Below, one piece after another: positions 37,026 through 48,569 of a DNA stretch of 64,000 bases. The first letter of the stretch is position 1. Each line of letters starts with the position of its first letter. The notes under the pieces were generated by a model. The model was given only the letters and a program-made list of their open reading frames with translations, did no database searches and was not told the origin of the DNA. The DNA is taken from positions 682,001 through 746,000 of the forward strand of contig WHUZ01000016.1 in NCBI GenBank assembly GCA_015179045.1. The letters are read 5' to 3'. Made by a program: the position numbers and the translations under genes. This DNA is from Kalaharituber pfeilii (lineage: Eukaryota; Ascomycota; Pezizomycetes; Pezizales; Pezizaceae).

Positions 37026-40000
37026 ATGGGGAGAATCAGGAATAAAGTCAAGGATATCTTCAGCAGGGCTCGCTCGAGCTCGAAGGCCCCCGGGTCCCCT
37101 CTAACCCAGCAGTCACCTGCGCTCACCGCTTCTGCAGTGGAGCCGAGCCCGAGTCCCCTAACTCGGGTCTCATCTTCCAACAGTCTTCCCCATACCGCTG
37201 TGTAAGTCATGCCAGAGTGTCCTTCGTATTTCCAAATTCAATGTATGCAGGGCAACTGAATACTAACAGCCATGAAGCACCACACTGTCCAGTGCAACTG
37301 CCCCTCCCGCTTGTGTCGTCCATACTGGGCCACATGTAGTTTCCTCCAACTCTCATTCTACCTCGCAGCACTTTGACCCAAAGAGTAGTTCTTCTACAAG
37401 CGGTACTGCCGGTGCTGGCAATACAACTTCGCAAACACCCAATGCCCCTACAAGCTCATGGAACAACTTGGTTGTAACACCTATCGCATCTCTAAATGCT
37501 TTGGCTGGTCATGAAATTTTCCAGGAACAACTCTCTAAATGCCAGAGTGCACTTACTGAAGCACAGAGAAGAGCATTTTTGGGTGCATCAGCAACCAGCA
37601 TATTAGACATGATAGCAGAGCTTGATAATCAGCATAGCCAGAACAGTATTACACGGAAATATGCCACAAAAGTCAAGGACTTTTTACAGGTTGCTGACAA
37701 CTATTTGAATGCCCTGGGAATAATTATTCAGCATAGCCCAGAATTTTCCTCTCTTGTTGTTGGAGGATTACGCTTCTTCATTGATGTAAGTTTATATTAT
37801 GGGTCCAAGCCCCAACTGGCTCCCTACTCTTGCTTTCTGTTATGATTCTGATTGTATCTATAGATTGGGAAGCGATATACAGATTTCTTTGATAAACTAG
37901 AGGAAGCAATGGAAAAATGGATGCATTATCTAGGATATGTCTCAAAATATGCAGAGCTGTATTCCCACTATGATGAGGTGAAGAAAGTAAGCTAAACTGC
38001 CAACCAACTTTGCAATACTTATGCTTATCAGAGGTTCGCAGGCCATATGTGTTGCATATGGTGACTTGATTGAGTTTTTGAAGTATATTTATGAGCTTTT
38101 TATGAGTGAGACAGGTGCACTTAACAGTATGTCTGCAATTTTACTTCTAGCTCATTCTGGTTTGGATTCTCATGCATATTCTGTACTTAGGTAAAATCTC
38201 GGGTACATTGCTTCTTCGACAGTTCACACAGCCACTGGAAACCAACATTGCAGCATTCATGGCGAATCTCAATGAACACATCACGTTTGTAGAGAAAATA
38301 ACTGACATTCTGGAGAAGAAACGGCAGTGGCTCAAAGAAAAGCAAGAAGCCGAAGAGAAAGAATGTGAGTCTACTTTTTCTGGCCAAGAGCAGGTATTCC
38401 ATTAACTTACACCTCATAGCTCGCCGACGAGGAGAGATTTTAGCATGGCTATCAAAACTAGAACCAGAGAAGGACCTCGAACGGATATATATGAAGAGGC
38501 ATAATGGCACAGGGATGTGGTTTTTGAATTCATCTGAGGTCAATGAATGGTTTCAGCAGGATAAAAAGTCTCTGCTTTGGTGCTATGGAACTGGTAAGAA
38601 GCATTTTGATTCAATTGGTATTGAGGTACTGACAAATACACTTATAGCTGGTGTTGGAAAAACTGTATTGGCGTAAGTGGATCAGTCCTCACTTCTGAGA
38701 CTGAAACAGAGCTCTCCAGACTAACCATAGTACTCATGAAAGCTCCACTCTCCTCAAAGATATTATCTCAAAACATCAAGGCAATCCTAGTATAGGAATA
38801 TGCTTCTTCTTCTTCAATTTTCAAGCCGCAGATATTCAGAAGCCAATTCAACTCTTCGCCGTGTTACTTAAACAGCTTTGTCGTTCTCAGAAAGAAATTC
38901 CTCAAGGACTTCAGGCATTGTATACTAAATGCCATTCAAATGACATATCCCCTACTTTGCTTGAACTGCAGCAGCAGTTTGAGGCTGTTAGCTCTTTCTT
39001 CGATGAAGTGTTCTTAGTTATTGATGCATTTGATGAGTGCCATCAGGATGATAGGAAGGAGATTCTGAATGGCATAACAAGACTCTTTCAGAATTGTTCT
39101 GCAAAACTCAAGCTTTGTGTGACAAGCCGTCCAGAGAAAGATATAAAGCATGCTTTTACATCCTCAGGCTTTAGCACAATCAAGATAGAAGCCATGAAGG
39201 TAGATCAAGATATCTCCAACTTCGTGCAGCATCAACTGCAAGTCCGCACACATGAGTATTGCACACTTAATGATGAAATCCGCAATGAAATTGAGCATGC
39301 ATTAGTATCGAAAGCAAATGGCATGTAAGTTGAATATATCCCTCTGTTGACATAGATGTTCATTGCTAAGATTAGCAAGGTTTCTATGGGCAAAATGTCA
39401 AGTGGATGAAATGTTTGAACAGCCTTCCATAGCTGATATCAGGATTGCTCTACAATCGCTACCATCGGATATCGATGAAACATACCAGCGCATTGTAGGC
39501 AAAATTCTCAAACAGACGTCAGCCATGAGGGCTCTTGCTGCATGGGCATTGATGTGGGTGATTACAGCAAGAAGACCTCTTAGTCTTGTGGAGTTTGCGC
39601 AGTTGGTTGCCACTAATCCAGATAAACTTGTGCCCCTTGATGAAGTCAGGACAAAGTACTTACCCCAAACAGTTGTCCATTCCTGCTGTGGCTTTATTGA
39701 AGTTGAGGAAAATATAGTGAGACCAATCCATTACACGGTACAGGAATTCCTTGTAACGGAATGGCCCTGGCCCAATGGGTGGGACCCGATAAATGCACAT
39801 GTACAGATAACACAGTCCTGTCTTCAGTATTTGAGCGAGCTCAATGGTTTTGGTGTCTATCGAAGGTTTAATAAACGGAGGATACGAGATCGAATTCCTG
39901 ATGTTCTCAACTTCACTGGAGAACTCTTCGACTATGTTGCTACTTCATTGCCATATCATGTCAAGTCGTGTCCAGCAACGCTGCCTTCTACTTTGAAATC

Positions 40001-43000
40001 GCTACTGCGGGATACCTTTTCTGAGAGAGAAAGTCAGGAGCTTCTCCGATCCACGTTGTACGGCTGGTACATTGATCATCAAGATTCGAAAGTGCCAATA
40101 GTTCCAGCTTTCAGGTACTTCGCGGTTCTTGATATGCTTCCTGTCTACAAACAAGTTTTTTCCGATCACATACTGGAAGGACTCAACAAATCTGTGAGTC
40201 TTGCTGATGCAGCAAGCTCAGGATCAATTCAGTTGGTGAAAGGTTTGCTGGATCTTGTCGCTGATGTTAATTTACGAGATGTTGATGGGCATCATGCACT
40301 TTATGGAGCAATCAAAGGTAAAAAGCCAGAAATGGTGAAGTATTTATTGGATGAAGGTGCAAGAATAAATGCTATCTCTAAAAACCTAACACCAATTGCA
40401 CAATGCACTTGGAATGGGTTAGTGGAGATAGCTCAATTGTTGATCGACAGAGGGGCCAATCTCACTGTTCAAGAAAGTCGTGCTGTCACAGTTCGCAAAC
40501 CGTTTACCACGAGTCCTTTACATCTAGCTGCCACATATGGCCATGAGGCTATATTAAAGCTTTTACTGGACCAACAGCTTGACATCAATATGCATCAAGG
40601 TCATTATGGCAGTGTACTGCAGGCAGCGATAGAAGGTGGACAAGAGATAATTGTGAAGTACCTAATAGAGCTCGGTGCTGAAGTAAACACGCAGGGAGGG
40701 GAATATGGATTCGCTCTTCAAGCAGCAGCCGAGCACATGAACACTGCCATTATGAAATGTCTACTAAATGCTGGAGCAGACGTTAACCTTGTTGGTGGAA
40801 GATATTGGACTGCTTTGCAAGCCTCCGCCAGGAGTAGAGAGGAATCTGAATCTAAAGTCAAATTGCTGTTGGATGCAGGGGCAGAGGTCAACGCTGTCGG
40901 TGGAGAATACGGGACTGCCTTACAAGCGGCGGCTGCATGTATTGGAAGGAAGTCTATAGTCAGATTGCTGTTGGATGCCGGAGCGGGTGTCAACATTGTG
41001 GGTGGAAAATATGGAACTGCCTTACAAGCCTCTGTCGGGGCTCTAGACAAGTCTATAGTCACATTGCTGTTGGATGCTGGAGCAGATGTCAACATTGTCG
41101 CTGGAGAATTTGGGACTGCCTTACAAAGCGCCATTGCGTACGGCAGCAAAACATATATAATCAAATTGCTTCTGGATGCCGGAGCAGATGTCAACATTGT
41201 GGGTGGAAAATATGGATCTGCCTTACAAGCCGCTGCCATCCGCAGGGACAGGAATCATGAACTCAAAATGCTGTTGGATGCTGGAGCAGATGTCAACCTT
41301 GTCGCTGGAGAATTTGGGACTGCCTTAACAGCTGCGGCCTTCGTTAGAAACGAATCTGTAGTCAAAATGTTGTTGGATGCCGGAGCAGATGTCAACGTTG
41401 TGGGTGAAGAATATGGGACTGCCTTACAAGCCGCTGCCTTGAGAGAAGACAGATCTATAGTCAAACTGCTGTTGGATGCCGGAGCAGATGTCAACGTTGT
41501 GGGTGGAGAATATGGGACTGCCTTACAAGCCGCTGCCTTGAGAGGAGACAGATCTATAGTCAAACTGCTATTGGATGCCGGAGCAGATGTCAACATTGTC
41601 TGTGGAAAATATGGGACCGCCTTGCATGCCGCTATTGCCGAAAAAGAGGAATCTTCAGTCAAAATGCTGTTGGATGCCGGAGCAGATGTCAACTTTGTCA
41701 CTGGAGAATACGGGACTGCCTTGCAAGCCGCTTCCTGGAAAGGAGACGGATCTGTAGTCAAACTGCTGTTGGATGCAGGGGCAGAAGTCAACACTGTCAG
41801 TGGAAAATACGGGACTGCGTTACTAGCCGCCGCAGTCTCTAAAGAAGGGGAATCTGTAGTCAAATTGCTATTGGATGCTGGAGCAGAAGTCAACATTGTC
41901 AGTGGAGAATATGGGACTGCCTTGCATGCCACTATTGCTGCCCAAAAAGAGGAATCTGTAGTCAAAATGCTGTTGGATGCCGGAGCAGACGTCAACTTTG
42001 TCACTGGAGAATACGGGACTGCTTTGCAAGCCGCTGCCTGGGTAGGAGACGAATCTATAGTCAAACTGCTGTTGGATGCAGGGGCAGAAGTCAACATTCT
42101 CGGTGGAAAATACGGGACTGCCTTGGTAGCCGCTGCCTGGAATAGTTACGCATCTATAGTCAAACTGCTGTTGGATGCAGGGGCAGAAGTCAACATCTTC
42201 CACAGACGATATGGGACTGCCTTGTATGCTGCCGCCTTCAGAGATGATGTGGTCAAGATGCTGTTGGATGCAGGGGCAGAAGTCAACACTGTCAGTGGAG
42301 AATATGGGACTGCCTTGCAAGTCGCTGCCTTGAGTGGAAGGGAGTCTTTAGTCAGATTGCTGTTGGATGCTGGAGTGAATGTCAACACTGTCAGTGGAAA
42401 ATATGGGACTGCCTTGCAAGCCGCTGCCTTGAGAGGAGACAGATCTATAGTCAAACTGCTGTTGGATGCAGGGGCAGAAGTCAACATTCTTGGTAGAAAA
42501 TACGGGACTGCCTTGATAGCCGCTGCCTGGAAAGGTTACAGATCTATAGTCAAACTGCTGTTGGATGCAGGGGCCGAAGTTAACATCGCCAGTAGACGAT
42601 ATGGGACTCCCTTGCACGCCGCTGCCTATCATGGAGGGGAATATATGGTCAAAATGCTGTTGAATGCAGGAGCAGATGTTAATATTATCAGTGGAACACA
42701 CGGGACTGCCTTGCAAGCCGCTGCCTGGATAGAAGACAGATCCGTAGTCAAACTGCTGTTGGATGCAGGGGCAGAAGTCAACACTGTTAGTGGAGAATAT
42801 GGGACTGCCTTGCAAGCCGCTGCCTGCAAGGGAGGGGAATCTGTAGTAAAAATGTTGTTGGACGCAAAGGCAGATGTCAACCTCGTGGGAGGGAAATTCG
42901 GCACTGCCCTACACGCAGCGGCATCCAGTCACTGCCTGCAGGGCTTCATGATACTTCTGGAGGCAGGCGCAGATGTACATACGACAGCGGGGCAGTACGG

Positions 43001-43271
43001 GACTGTTTTGCAAGCTACCGCATGTACGTCCTACTTCTCCCGGGAGAATGTCGAAAAAGTGAAGGCGTTGCTTGAAAGGGGTGTTGATGTAAATGCGAGG
43101 GGTGGAGAGAATGGAACTGCACTGAATGCGTTGGAACGACTGTATGATACAGTGATGCAACCGAGAAAGCCTCCAGCAGTTTACGATTGGGGTCATGGTA
43201 AGGTCGCGATCGGGAGGGCCATAAAGATGTTGAAGGATCATGGTGCAGAGGCGGGGGCATGGAGGGCTTGA
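37026..43271 (+). CDS. NACHT-ankyrin STAND (NLR-like) receptor with about 29 ankyrin repeats
   Basis: Nine exons: 37026-37201, 37278-37785, 37864-37986, 38042-38126, 38191-38364, 38420-38593, 38648-38672, 38731-39324, 39371-43271. The protein is 1919 aa with consistent phases. A Ser/Pro-rich leader is followed by a helical N-terminal domain typical of fungal STAND proteins (about residues 120-300, GGLRFFIDIGKRYTDFFDKLEEA). The NACHT NTPase region follows. It has W-FLNSSEVNEWF, then a P-loop GTAGVGKT at about 413-420 encoded largely by the 25-nt exon 7. Walker B is VFLVIDAFDE (about 515), followed by SRPEKDI. Ankyrin units of about 33 aa run from about residue 896 to 1880, with consensus GTALQAAA...VKLLLDAGADVN. 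Such proteins act in non-self or heterokaryon recognition: the repeats sense a ligand and the N-terminal domain signals. The exon 8/9 acceptor (39370) is my choice; 39355 would leave a 31-nt intron. Confidence 0.93.
40180..43130 (+). repeat. Tandem array of about 29 ankyrin-coding units (99 bp period)
   Basis: The 99-bp units lie inside the NACHT-ankyrin gene. From about 40870 to 42880 they are nearly identical, for example around the repeated GTTGGATGC and GGGACTGCC words. Differences concentrate in the stretch coding for 5-8 residues before VKLLLDAGA and in the residues after VN. Unit lengths vary by one to three codons. The pattern indicates recent expansion and exchange between units. Confidence 0.9.
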
Positions 43272-43609
43272 GACCGCAGGTTGCTATATGCATGAGTCAG
43301 GCGTCTCTTTAAATGACAAGGCCCGTCTGCAGATGCGGATACTGGGGGCGATATGGGATCGTACGCTTTCTTGACATTTAAACCTGAGCCAAAAGCCTGT
43401 GCGTAGCAATTTGATCCTTAGCTGAGCCACTTTGCACAAAATAACGAGCTCCCTCTCTCTATCTACATACCTGAAGAGGGGGTACTTGGACTCAAGTATT
43501 TCAGTCCCGATATTCCAAATTCTGTAAAATTGAACGTTGGGAAAATGTGGCGATCAACACGCACACACAAAAACCACAAAAAAATAAATAATTAATTAAT
43601 CAAGTAAAT

Positions 43610-43648
43610 AAAGAATAAAAATAAAAATAAAAATAAAAATAATAAAAT
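43610..43648. repeat. (AAAAAT)n microsatellite
   Basis: About six units of AATAAA type, shortly after the NACHT-ankyrin gene. Confidence 0.75.
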
Positions 43649-43691
43649 TCATGACGGTTATAAACGTACTTTATTCGGCCACAGAAACTGA

Positions 43692-43706
43692 CTGGTTACG
43701 AGACTA
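43692..43706 (+). repeat. Solitary copy CTGGTTACGAGACTA
   Basis: An exact copy of the family's 15-base end, without a flanking 9-bp direct repeat that I can see. It may be an old copy whose duplication has decayed. Confidence 0.6.
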
Positions 43707-46491
43707 TCCAGTAATAATACTAGCCTCATTGATAATGCTGGCGACAGCAATGGACGCACCAGGATATAAGTGCTAGGCATCGTCCACACGCCACGACACC
43801 GACCCGCTATGGCACCAGTGGATATCTCAGGAGTACTTTGAATCAAGCAGACGAGATTCGTGTGGGAGGCTGGAGGAGATGGTTAATTAGTTGTACGTTT
43901 CTGAATCTCTGTACTTTTTCTTTCTTCACCTTAAATGATGGATTTAGTTAACAAGTTGGAGTAAGTTGAGGGTAATGTAGCTGAGTTACACCACGCCTTA
44001 CCATCCTCCTGACCTCCCACCCACTATCCTCCCCGAAATTTTATTTACCTCTGCTTCCACCTCTTCTGCTGATGTCTGTAGGACTTCTCCTCCCTTGTAA
44101 GGCCATACGGCCATTAGCAACCCCTTCTCCTCCTCGATTTCTCCTTTGACGTCTTTTCCCTCCTTAGCATGACCACTTCCTTCCTCCATCCTATTGCGTC
44201 AAATTTGAAGCCACGGTGTCACAGGCAGAAAATATGATAGGACTGGATTTTAGGGAGGTATATTATCCATGAGTATAACCTTGAATTATTTCGCGATTTT
44301 CTGATTATGGTTTTGTTTCATATCGTTTCGGCTGCGGGGCACAGTTGGGACTCGTCGAACTCAAGAAGTAAGTGCGCTAAGAAGCCACTCAACTCGTACA
44401 ATCGTACATCTCACCAGCACACTATCTACTCGCCTACTTACTTCCCAAACTCAACTATACCTTCGCTCCTTCCAACGTCAGAAGCCTCTTTACTTAATAC
44501 TTCGCATTGTACTCTAGTCTTCATATACCTTGAACTTACACTAAAAACCTACCCTCAATCAGCGCCCAAGACAATGTATTCTACTTCTGCAGGCCTCTCC
44601 AGTTGCCTCTGATTCCTTTTCCCCCCCTCCACCATCCGCACCTAGCTCACTTCCCCATTCCCCTCTGCAACGACATCTCGTCCGCTTGAGAGATCGAATC
44701 CCACAGCTTCCCTTTCCTTTCCAACCTATACATTATTTCTTCTATCTACGAAGTTTACAACAAAGGTGGAAACTTCCCAGTCCATTACTCACACATCTCC
44801 ATTGTGCCACCCCCTGGATACGCCGTAACCGCCCTAGGCGCAGTCGGCACCGAAAAAGCAAATATTAGAACCGGGATTGCAAAGGAGTCAAACCTGAATA
44901 TGCTCCATGATATGGTGCATTCAGATTTGGCAGTGGGAATTCGAGAAGCCTACGCGCAGTAGATGGATATGTACATTGGGGAGTACGTTAATACAAACTT
45001 GCCCTTCCTCCTACGATACAATCCATCATCGTAACCCGCAGTTAGGGAAAGCCACCATTACAGCGTCGGATGTAGAAAGTAGAGGTAGGGCAAGAGGGTC
45101 ACTTTACCTTGACTCTTTTGTCATGGAAAATAGTATATTGTTGCTCAATTGCCTCAACTCGTTTGAATCTTACCCCACAGGTCTATAACGAATGAGACAA
45201 ACTCTCGCATAGTTACATAGGAGAATTTCATATCTGCGGAAGTAAGAATGCTGGAGACGAGACCCGGAAGGAGGAATTGTAGGGAATGGCTTGGGTTTTG
45301 TTGAGCCAATGATTGAGAATGGGTGGGGGGCATATAAAATGGTAATTAGGAGATATATCTCAAAAGATGGAAGCAATTGGGACGATAGGAGCAAGTGATA
45401 AAGGAGGATTGGAGCTGGTGTCTGAGTCCCTGAAAGTGGCATTTAGGAAGCCATGACAGCGACAAATTACCAGTATGACAAAGGGATTGAGGCCTCAGGG
45501 AAATTATTGAGTATTTTTGATTGTGAGTATCTAAAAGTTATATTGGATATGCTATCATGCCGGATGTATCAAGATTGCAATCAATAACAGTAAGGAAAAA
45601 AAGCGACTCAATTGAGTTGCAGCAGCGTCATCGCAACCGTATGTTCAAGCTGCTTCCAACAATTCTTTTATATATATATATATTTCCCATCGCTGGTAGC
45701 AAATTATTCTTCATGAGAGTTCTCAGTCAAGTTCTAAGGAAAGAAATGCCTAAATTTGGAAATCTTAAAAGAGGGAAGCTTTTTGAAGATGATAGCTTTG
45801 TATATCATGTTACACCATCAGTCAGATGCTCGGTTGGAGTGGGGGAAGAAATGGGACAATCCGATAGGTCCCAAGTTGCATATACAACGGGGAGTTCGAT
45901 TCTACGTTTGCTGCATGTAGGTTAACCCTCAACCGACCGTTCACTAGCTTGCTAATGGCTAATAACTAAATCAAAAATATTATACTAATGTAGGTTTGTT
46001 TCAATAGAGCTGAACTATTCGCTTAGCAGATACAGTCAGTATAAAAAATCATTGGACATTGAGTGTCAGGAATTTATCACCACGGAAGTATTGCACTGAT
46101 GAAGTAGAGATCAAATACTCATCTAAATGGATTGTTTATTTAGTGTTTTTGTCAGCAATCTGAGTTAAGCATTTGAATATACGCTTTCCTATATCAACGT
46201 AAGTTGACTAAATGTCTGCCAAGTATCGGTACATTGACTAGCTATGATCTACTGTCAGTTAAGCAATAGCAGAGATATCGCAAATACAGCAGCATCTAGT
46301 CTTGTGCCCAGCTACTACTAAGCAGCACCTACAAGTATCCCACAGTGTTGCGCAGTAAAAGTGTTGCAATACTGAAATAAAGTTGGCAATAGTTGATTCT
46401 AAGGCTTAAGGGTCTCACAGAGTTGTGATATAGCAAGCCCACTACATAAATTTTATATGTTTGAAAAAGAGAGTCTAGTTAGCACTACAGT

Positions 46492-46505
46492 TAGTCACGA
46501 GACTA
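46492..46505 (+). mobile_element. 14-bp insert TAGTCACGAGACTA with 9-bp duplication
   Basis: Exact direct repeats CACTACAGT flank it (46483-46491 and 46506-46514). The insert reads as TAGTC from one end plus ACGAGACTA from the other. Confidence 0.85.
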
Positions 46506-46556
46506 CACTACAGTATCAAGAGCAGAATTATGCTTGAGAATAAAGTAGGGTTGAGC

Positions 46557-46575
46557 TAGTCTGGTTACGAGACTA
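46557..46575 (+). mobile_element. 19-bp insert TAGTCTGGTTACGAGACTA, first of two tandem copies
   Basis: Flanked by GGGTTGAGC at 46548-46556 and 46576-46584. The ends TAGTCT and AGACTA are inverted copies. Confidence 0.87.
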
Positions 46576-46584
46576 GGGTTGAGC

Positions 46585-46603
46585 TAGTCTGGTTACGAGA
46601 CTA
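46585..46603 (+). mobile_element. 19-bp insert TAGTCTGGTTACGAGACTA, second tandem copy
   Basis: Identical to the copy at 46557. It shares the GGGTTGAGC repeat at 46576-46584 and is closed by a third GGGTTGAGC at 46604-46612, giving target-insert-target-insert-target. Confidence 0.87.
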
Positions 46604-46824
46604 GGGTTGAGCGGTCATGAAGTTATCGTCGCCCCGAGCTGTCATACCTGACTGTACAAAGGATATATGTACTACGCTCGACTGCAGTACTGTCGTCTGT
46701 TTGCCCCGACCCACTTGCTGACGTTTTCTATGTACACCTACAATACACCAAGGTTTTAACCCACGCCTGTTGCATAACTTTATATTGGAAAAACAGAGAT
46801 GCTTTGCACTAAGCTACCATTAGG

Positions 46825-47006
46825 TACAGTGCCTCGTCAAAAGCTCTGGGGATTAGGCAATATTGGGGTCAGTGTATCATGCAATATGCAGATTGAGTCT
46901 GTATTTGTTGATTCCTTTGCCAAATGTAAGCCTTACGATAAATGCAGACTCGATCTGCATATTGCAAGACACACTTATCCCCCAAGACTTTTGAAGAGTC
47001 ACTGTA
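46825..47006. mobile_element. TA-flanked MITE, 182 bp (TACAGTG family)
   Basis: Inverted ends match at about 23 of 27 positions, each starting TACAGTG and containing TCAAAAG and TGGGG. A second inner inverted pair (GCAATATGCAGAT near 46880 and its complement near 46960) makes the whole element a potential hairpin. TA at both borders fits Tc1/mariner-type insertion. No coding capacity. Confidence 0.82.
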
Positions 47007-47321
47007 CTGTAATTACTGCCTAATCGTCCCCATTTTTCCTTTACAACATGTACCATTACCTTCTTTTGGATTGATTCCGCCCCTTGTGTAGGACCCCCTA
47101 CTTATCCCCTACTGAATTTCCCCGATGTTCGTTCTACTCAGTAAAGCAACAACCCATCGTACAGTATCAGCTCATCCTTAATTAGCACACAAATATAGAT
47201 TGGACGGGACAGTTACGGTGCCAGCCAGGACAAGTGGCCCCCGCCTTTTGTGCAGCTTGCACCCATGCGTGGCTAGCGCAAGCAAAAAATAGCATAAAGT
47301 GGACGTGAACACCCCCAACTA

Positions 47322-48107
47322 CAGTCAGACCTTGCTATACTGAATACGTAAAATTTGGCCCTTTGTTTTCACTATAGCAAGGTTTTCAGTATAGAAAATT
47401 CTGGCAAATTAGTCATATAGTCTTGGCAGCTGAGTTCGGAGTCTTTGCTGAGCTTCACTACTAATTCAGACTTACTATTAATGGAAATAGCCACATTGAG
47501 AAATCAATTCGAATGGGACGGTGGTGGAAGGATGAGTAGGAATGGAAATAGAGGCGTAAGGAGCAGTGATAGTGGGGAGAAAAAAAATAAATTAAAAGTA
47601 ATCAATAGTATAGTGACCCGTAAAAAGTCCTTGGGATTAGGCTTGCATGATAAACTTGCCCCAATATTGCCCAATCCCAAAGACTTTTTATGGGTCACTG
47701 TAGATTGACATCCGTGATCAGGGCTCTAACAGTCGAGATATCTACTAGCTAGCGGCAACAATTGTACCAGCAATATACCCGGAAGCAACGGACACTCACA
47801 GCTTGGTTTAAACCAACCACTAGTGCTTAGCGACATAATTGCTGTTTTCTGGGCTGCTCAAGAATCACCGGTGCGCAGGAGGCAAGGCAGTAGCAGGTGG
47901 GGTTTCTATGGATTTCATTAGCATGTTTTCATTATAGCAAGAACAATTTGTATGTAGATAAAAACAACTTCCTCTAGATTTTCTTTCATTACACTATTTG
48001 GTGCGATTTCATTATAGCAAGGTCAAATTGTGTGGGGATGGAAATCCGAGAGCGTGGTGTGTTCATTATAGCACTATAGCGAGGTTCATTATAGTAAGGT
48101 CTGACTG
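47322..48107. mobile_element. TA-flanked element, 786 bp (CAGTCAGACCTTGCTATA ends)
   Basis: The inverted ends begin CAGTCAGACCTTGCTATA on the left and CAGTCAGACCTTACTATA on the right and are bordered by TA (47320-47321 and 48108-48109). Variants of the word TTCATTATAGCAAGG recur inside near 47370, 47923, 48006 and 48062. The element holds no transposase frame and carries a nested MITE at 47609-47702. Ends and TA duplication point to a non-autonomous Tc1/mariner (pogo/Fot-like) element. Confidence 0.85.
47609..47702. mobile_element. Nested TA-flanked MITE, 94 bp
   Basis: The ends TATAGTGACCCGTAAAAAG and TACAGTGACCCATAAAAAG (inverted) match closely and continue into TTGGGATT. It belongs to the same family as the element at 46825 (shared CAATATTGGGG) and is inserted within the 47322-48107 element. 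Confidence 0.82.
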
Positions 48108-48466
48108 TACACACTTCAAACAAGCTCGACATCCCTACCCTCCTCATCCTACGACACGCCATCCCACGCCGGTATCCGTCTTACCTGCTCATTGTTGCCA
48201 TCTTTGATGCATTCCTTTTTTCCTTGTGTTTCCCGTAAAGTCAGGAAAACTCCCAAAGAGAACCGAAACAAGGATCTGCAGAACCGACACGAATGCAAGG
48301 CAGAAAATACAGGGATGCATTACATCTTTAGAGATCTACATGCATCGACATCCATGTCAAGTATGCCTACGAGCAGCGTCACAGTAACAGCATCTTCACC
48401 CCAGCCAGCCTCCTCATCTGCCATTTCAACACCCGCTGCGACCAATATTAGAGAGTTTTGGCATAA

Positions 48467-48569
48467 TTTTCCCCGTAATGCTGCGCCACACTGTTGCCGT
48501 GACAACGGTGGCCTTGTTTACAGGAAACTCGGAGAACTTTGAAAAAAATCCCCGTGATTACGGGGAAAA
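48467..48569. repeat. Possible short inverted-repeat element (TTTTCCCCGTAAT ends)
   Basis: A perfect 13-base inverted pair at 48467-48479 and 48557-48569. The word TTTTCCCCGTAA recurs alone at 48711. No clear target duplication is seen, so mobility is unproven. Confidence 0.4.

Noticed and set aside
39325..39355. 31-nt intron between exons 8 and 9 of the NACHT gene
   Set aside because: Too short for a fungal spliceosomal intron. The acceptor at 39370 keeps frame and gives a 46-nt intron.
40718..42904. Long open frames on the minus strand opposite the ankyrin array (up to 280 codons)
   Set aside because: They repeat with the 99-bp period and mirror the sense codons. Absence of stops follows from the repeated sequence, and no domain is seen.
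40180..43130. Regular direct repeats considered as CRISPR-like
   Set aside because: They are in-frame ankyrin codons in a eukaryotic gene.
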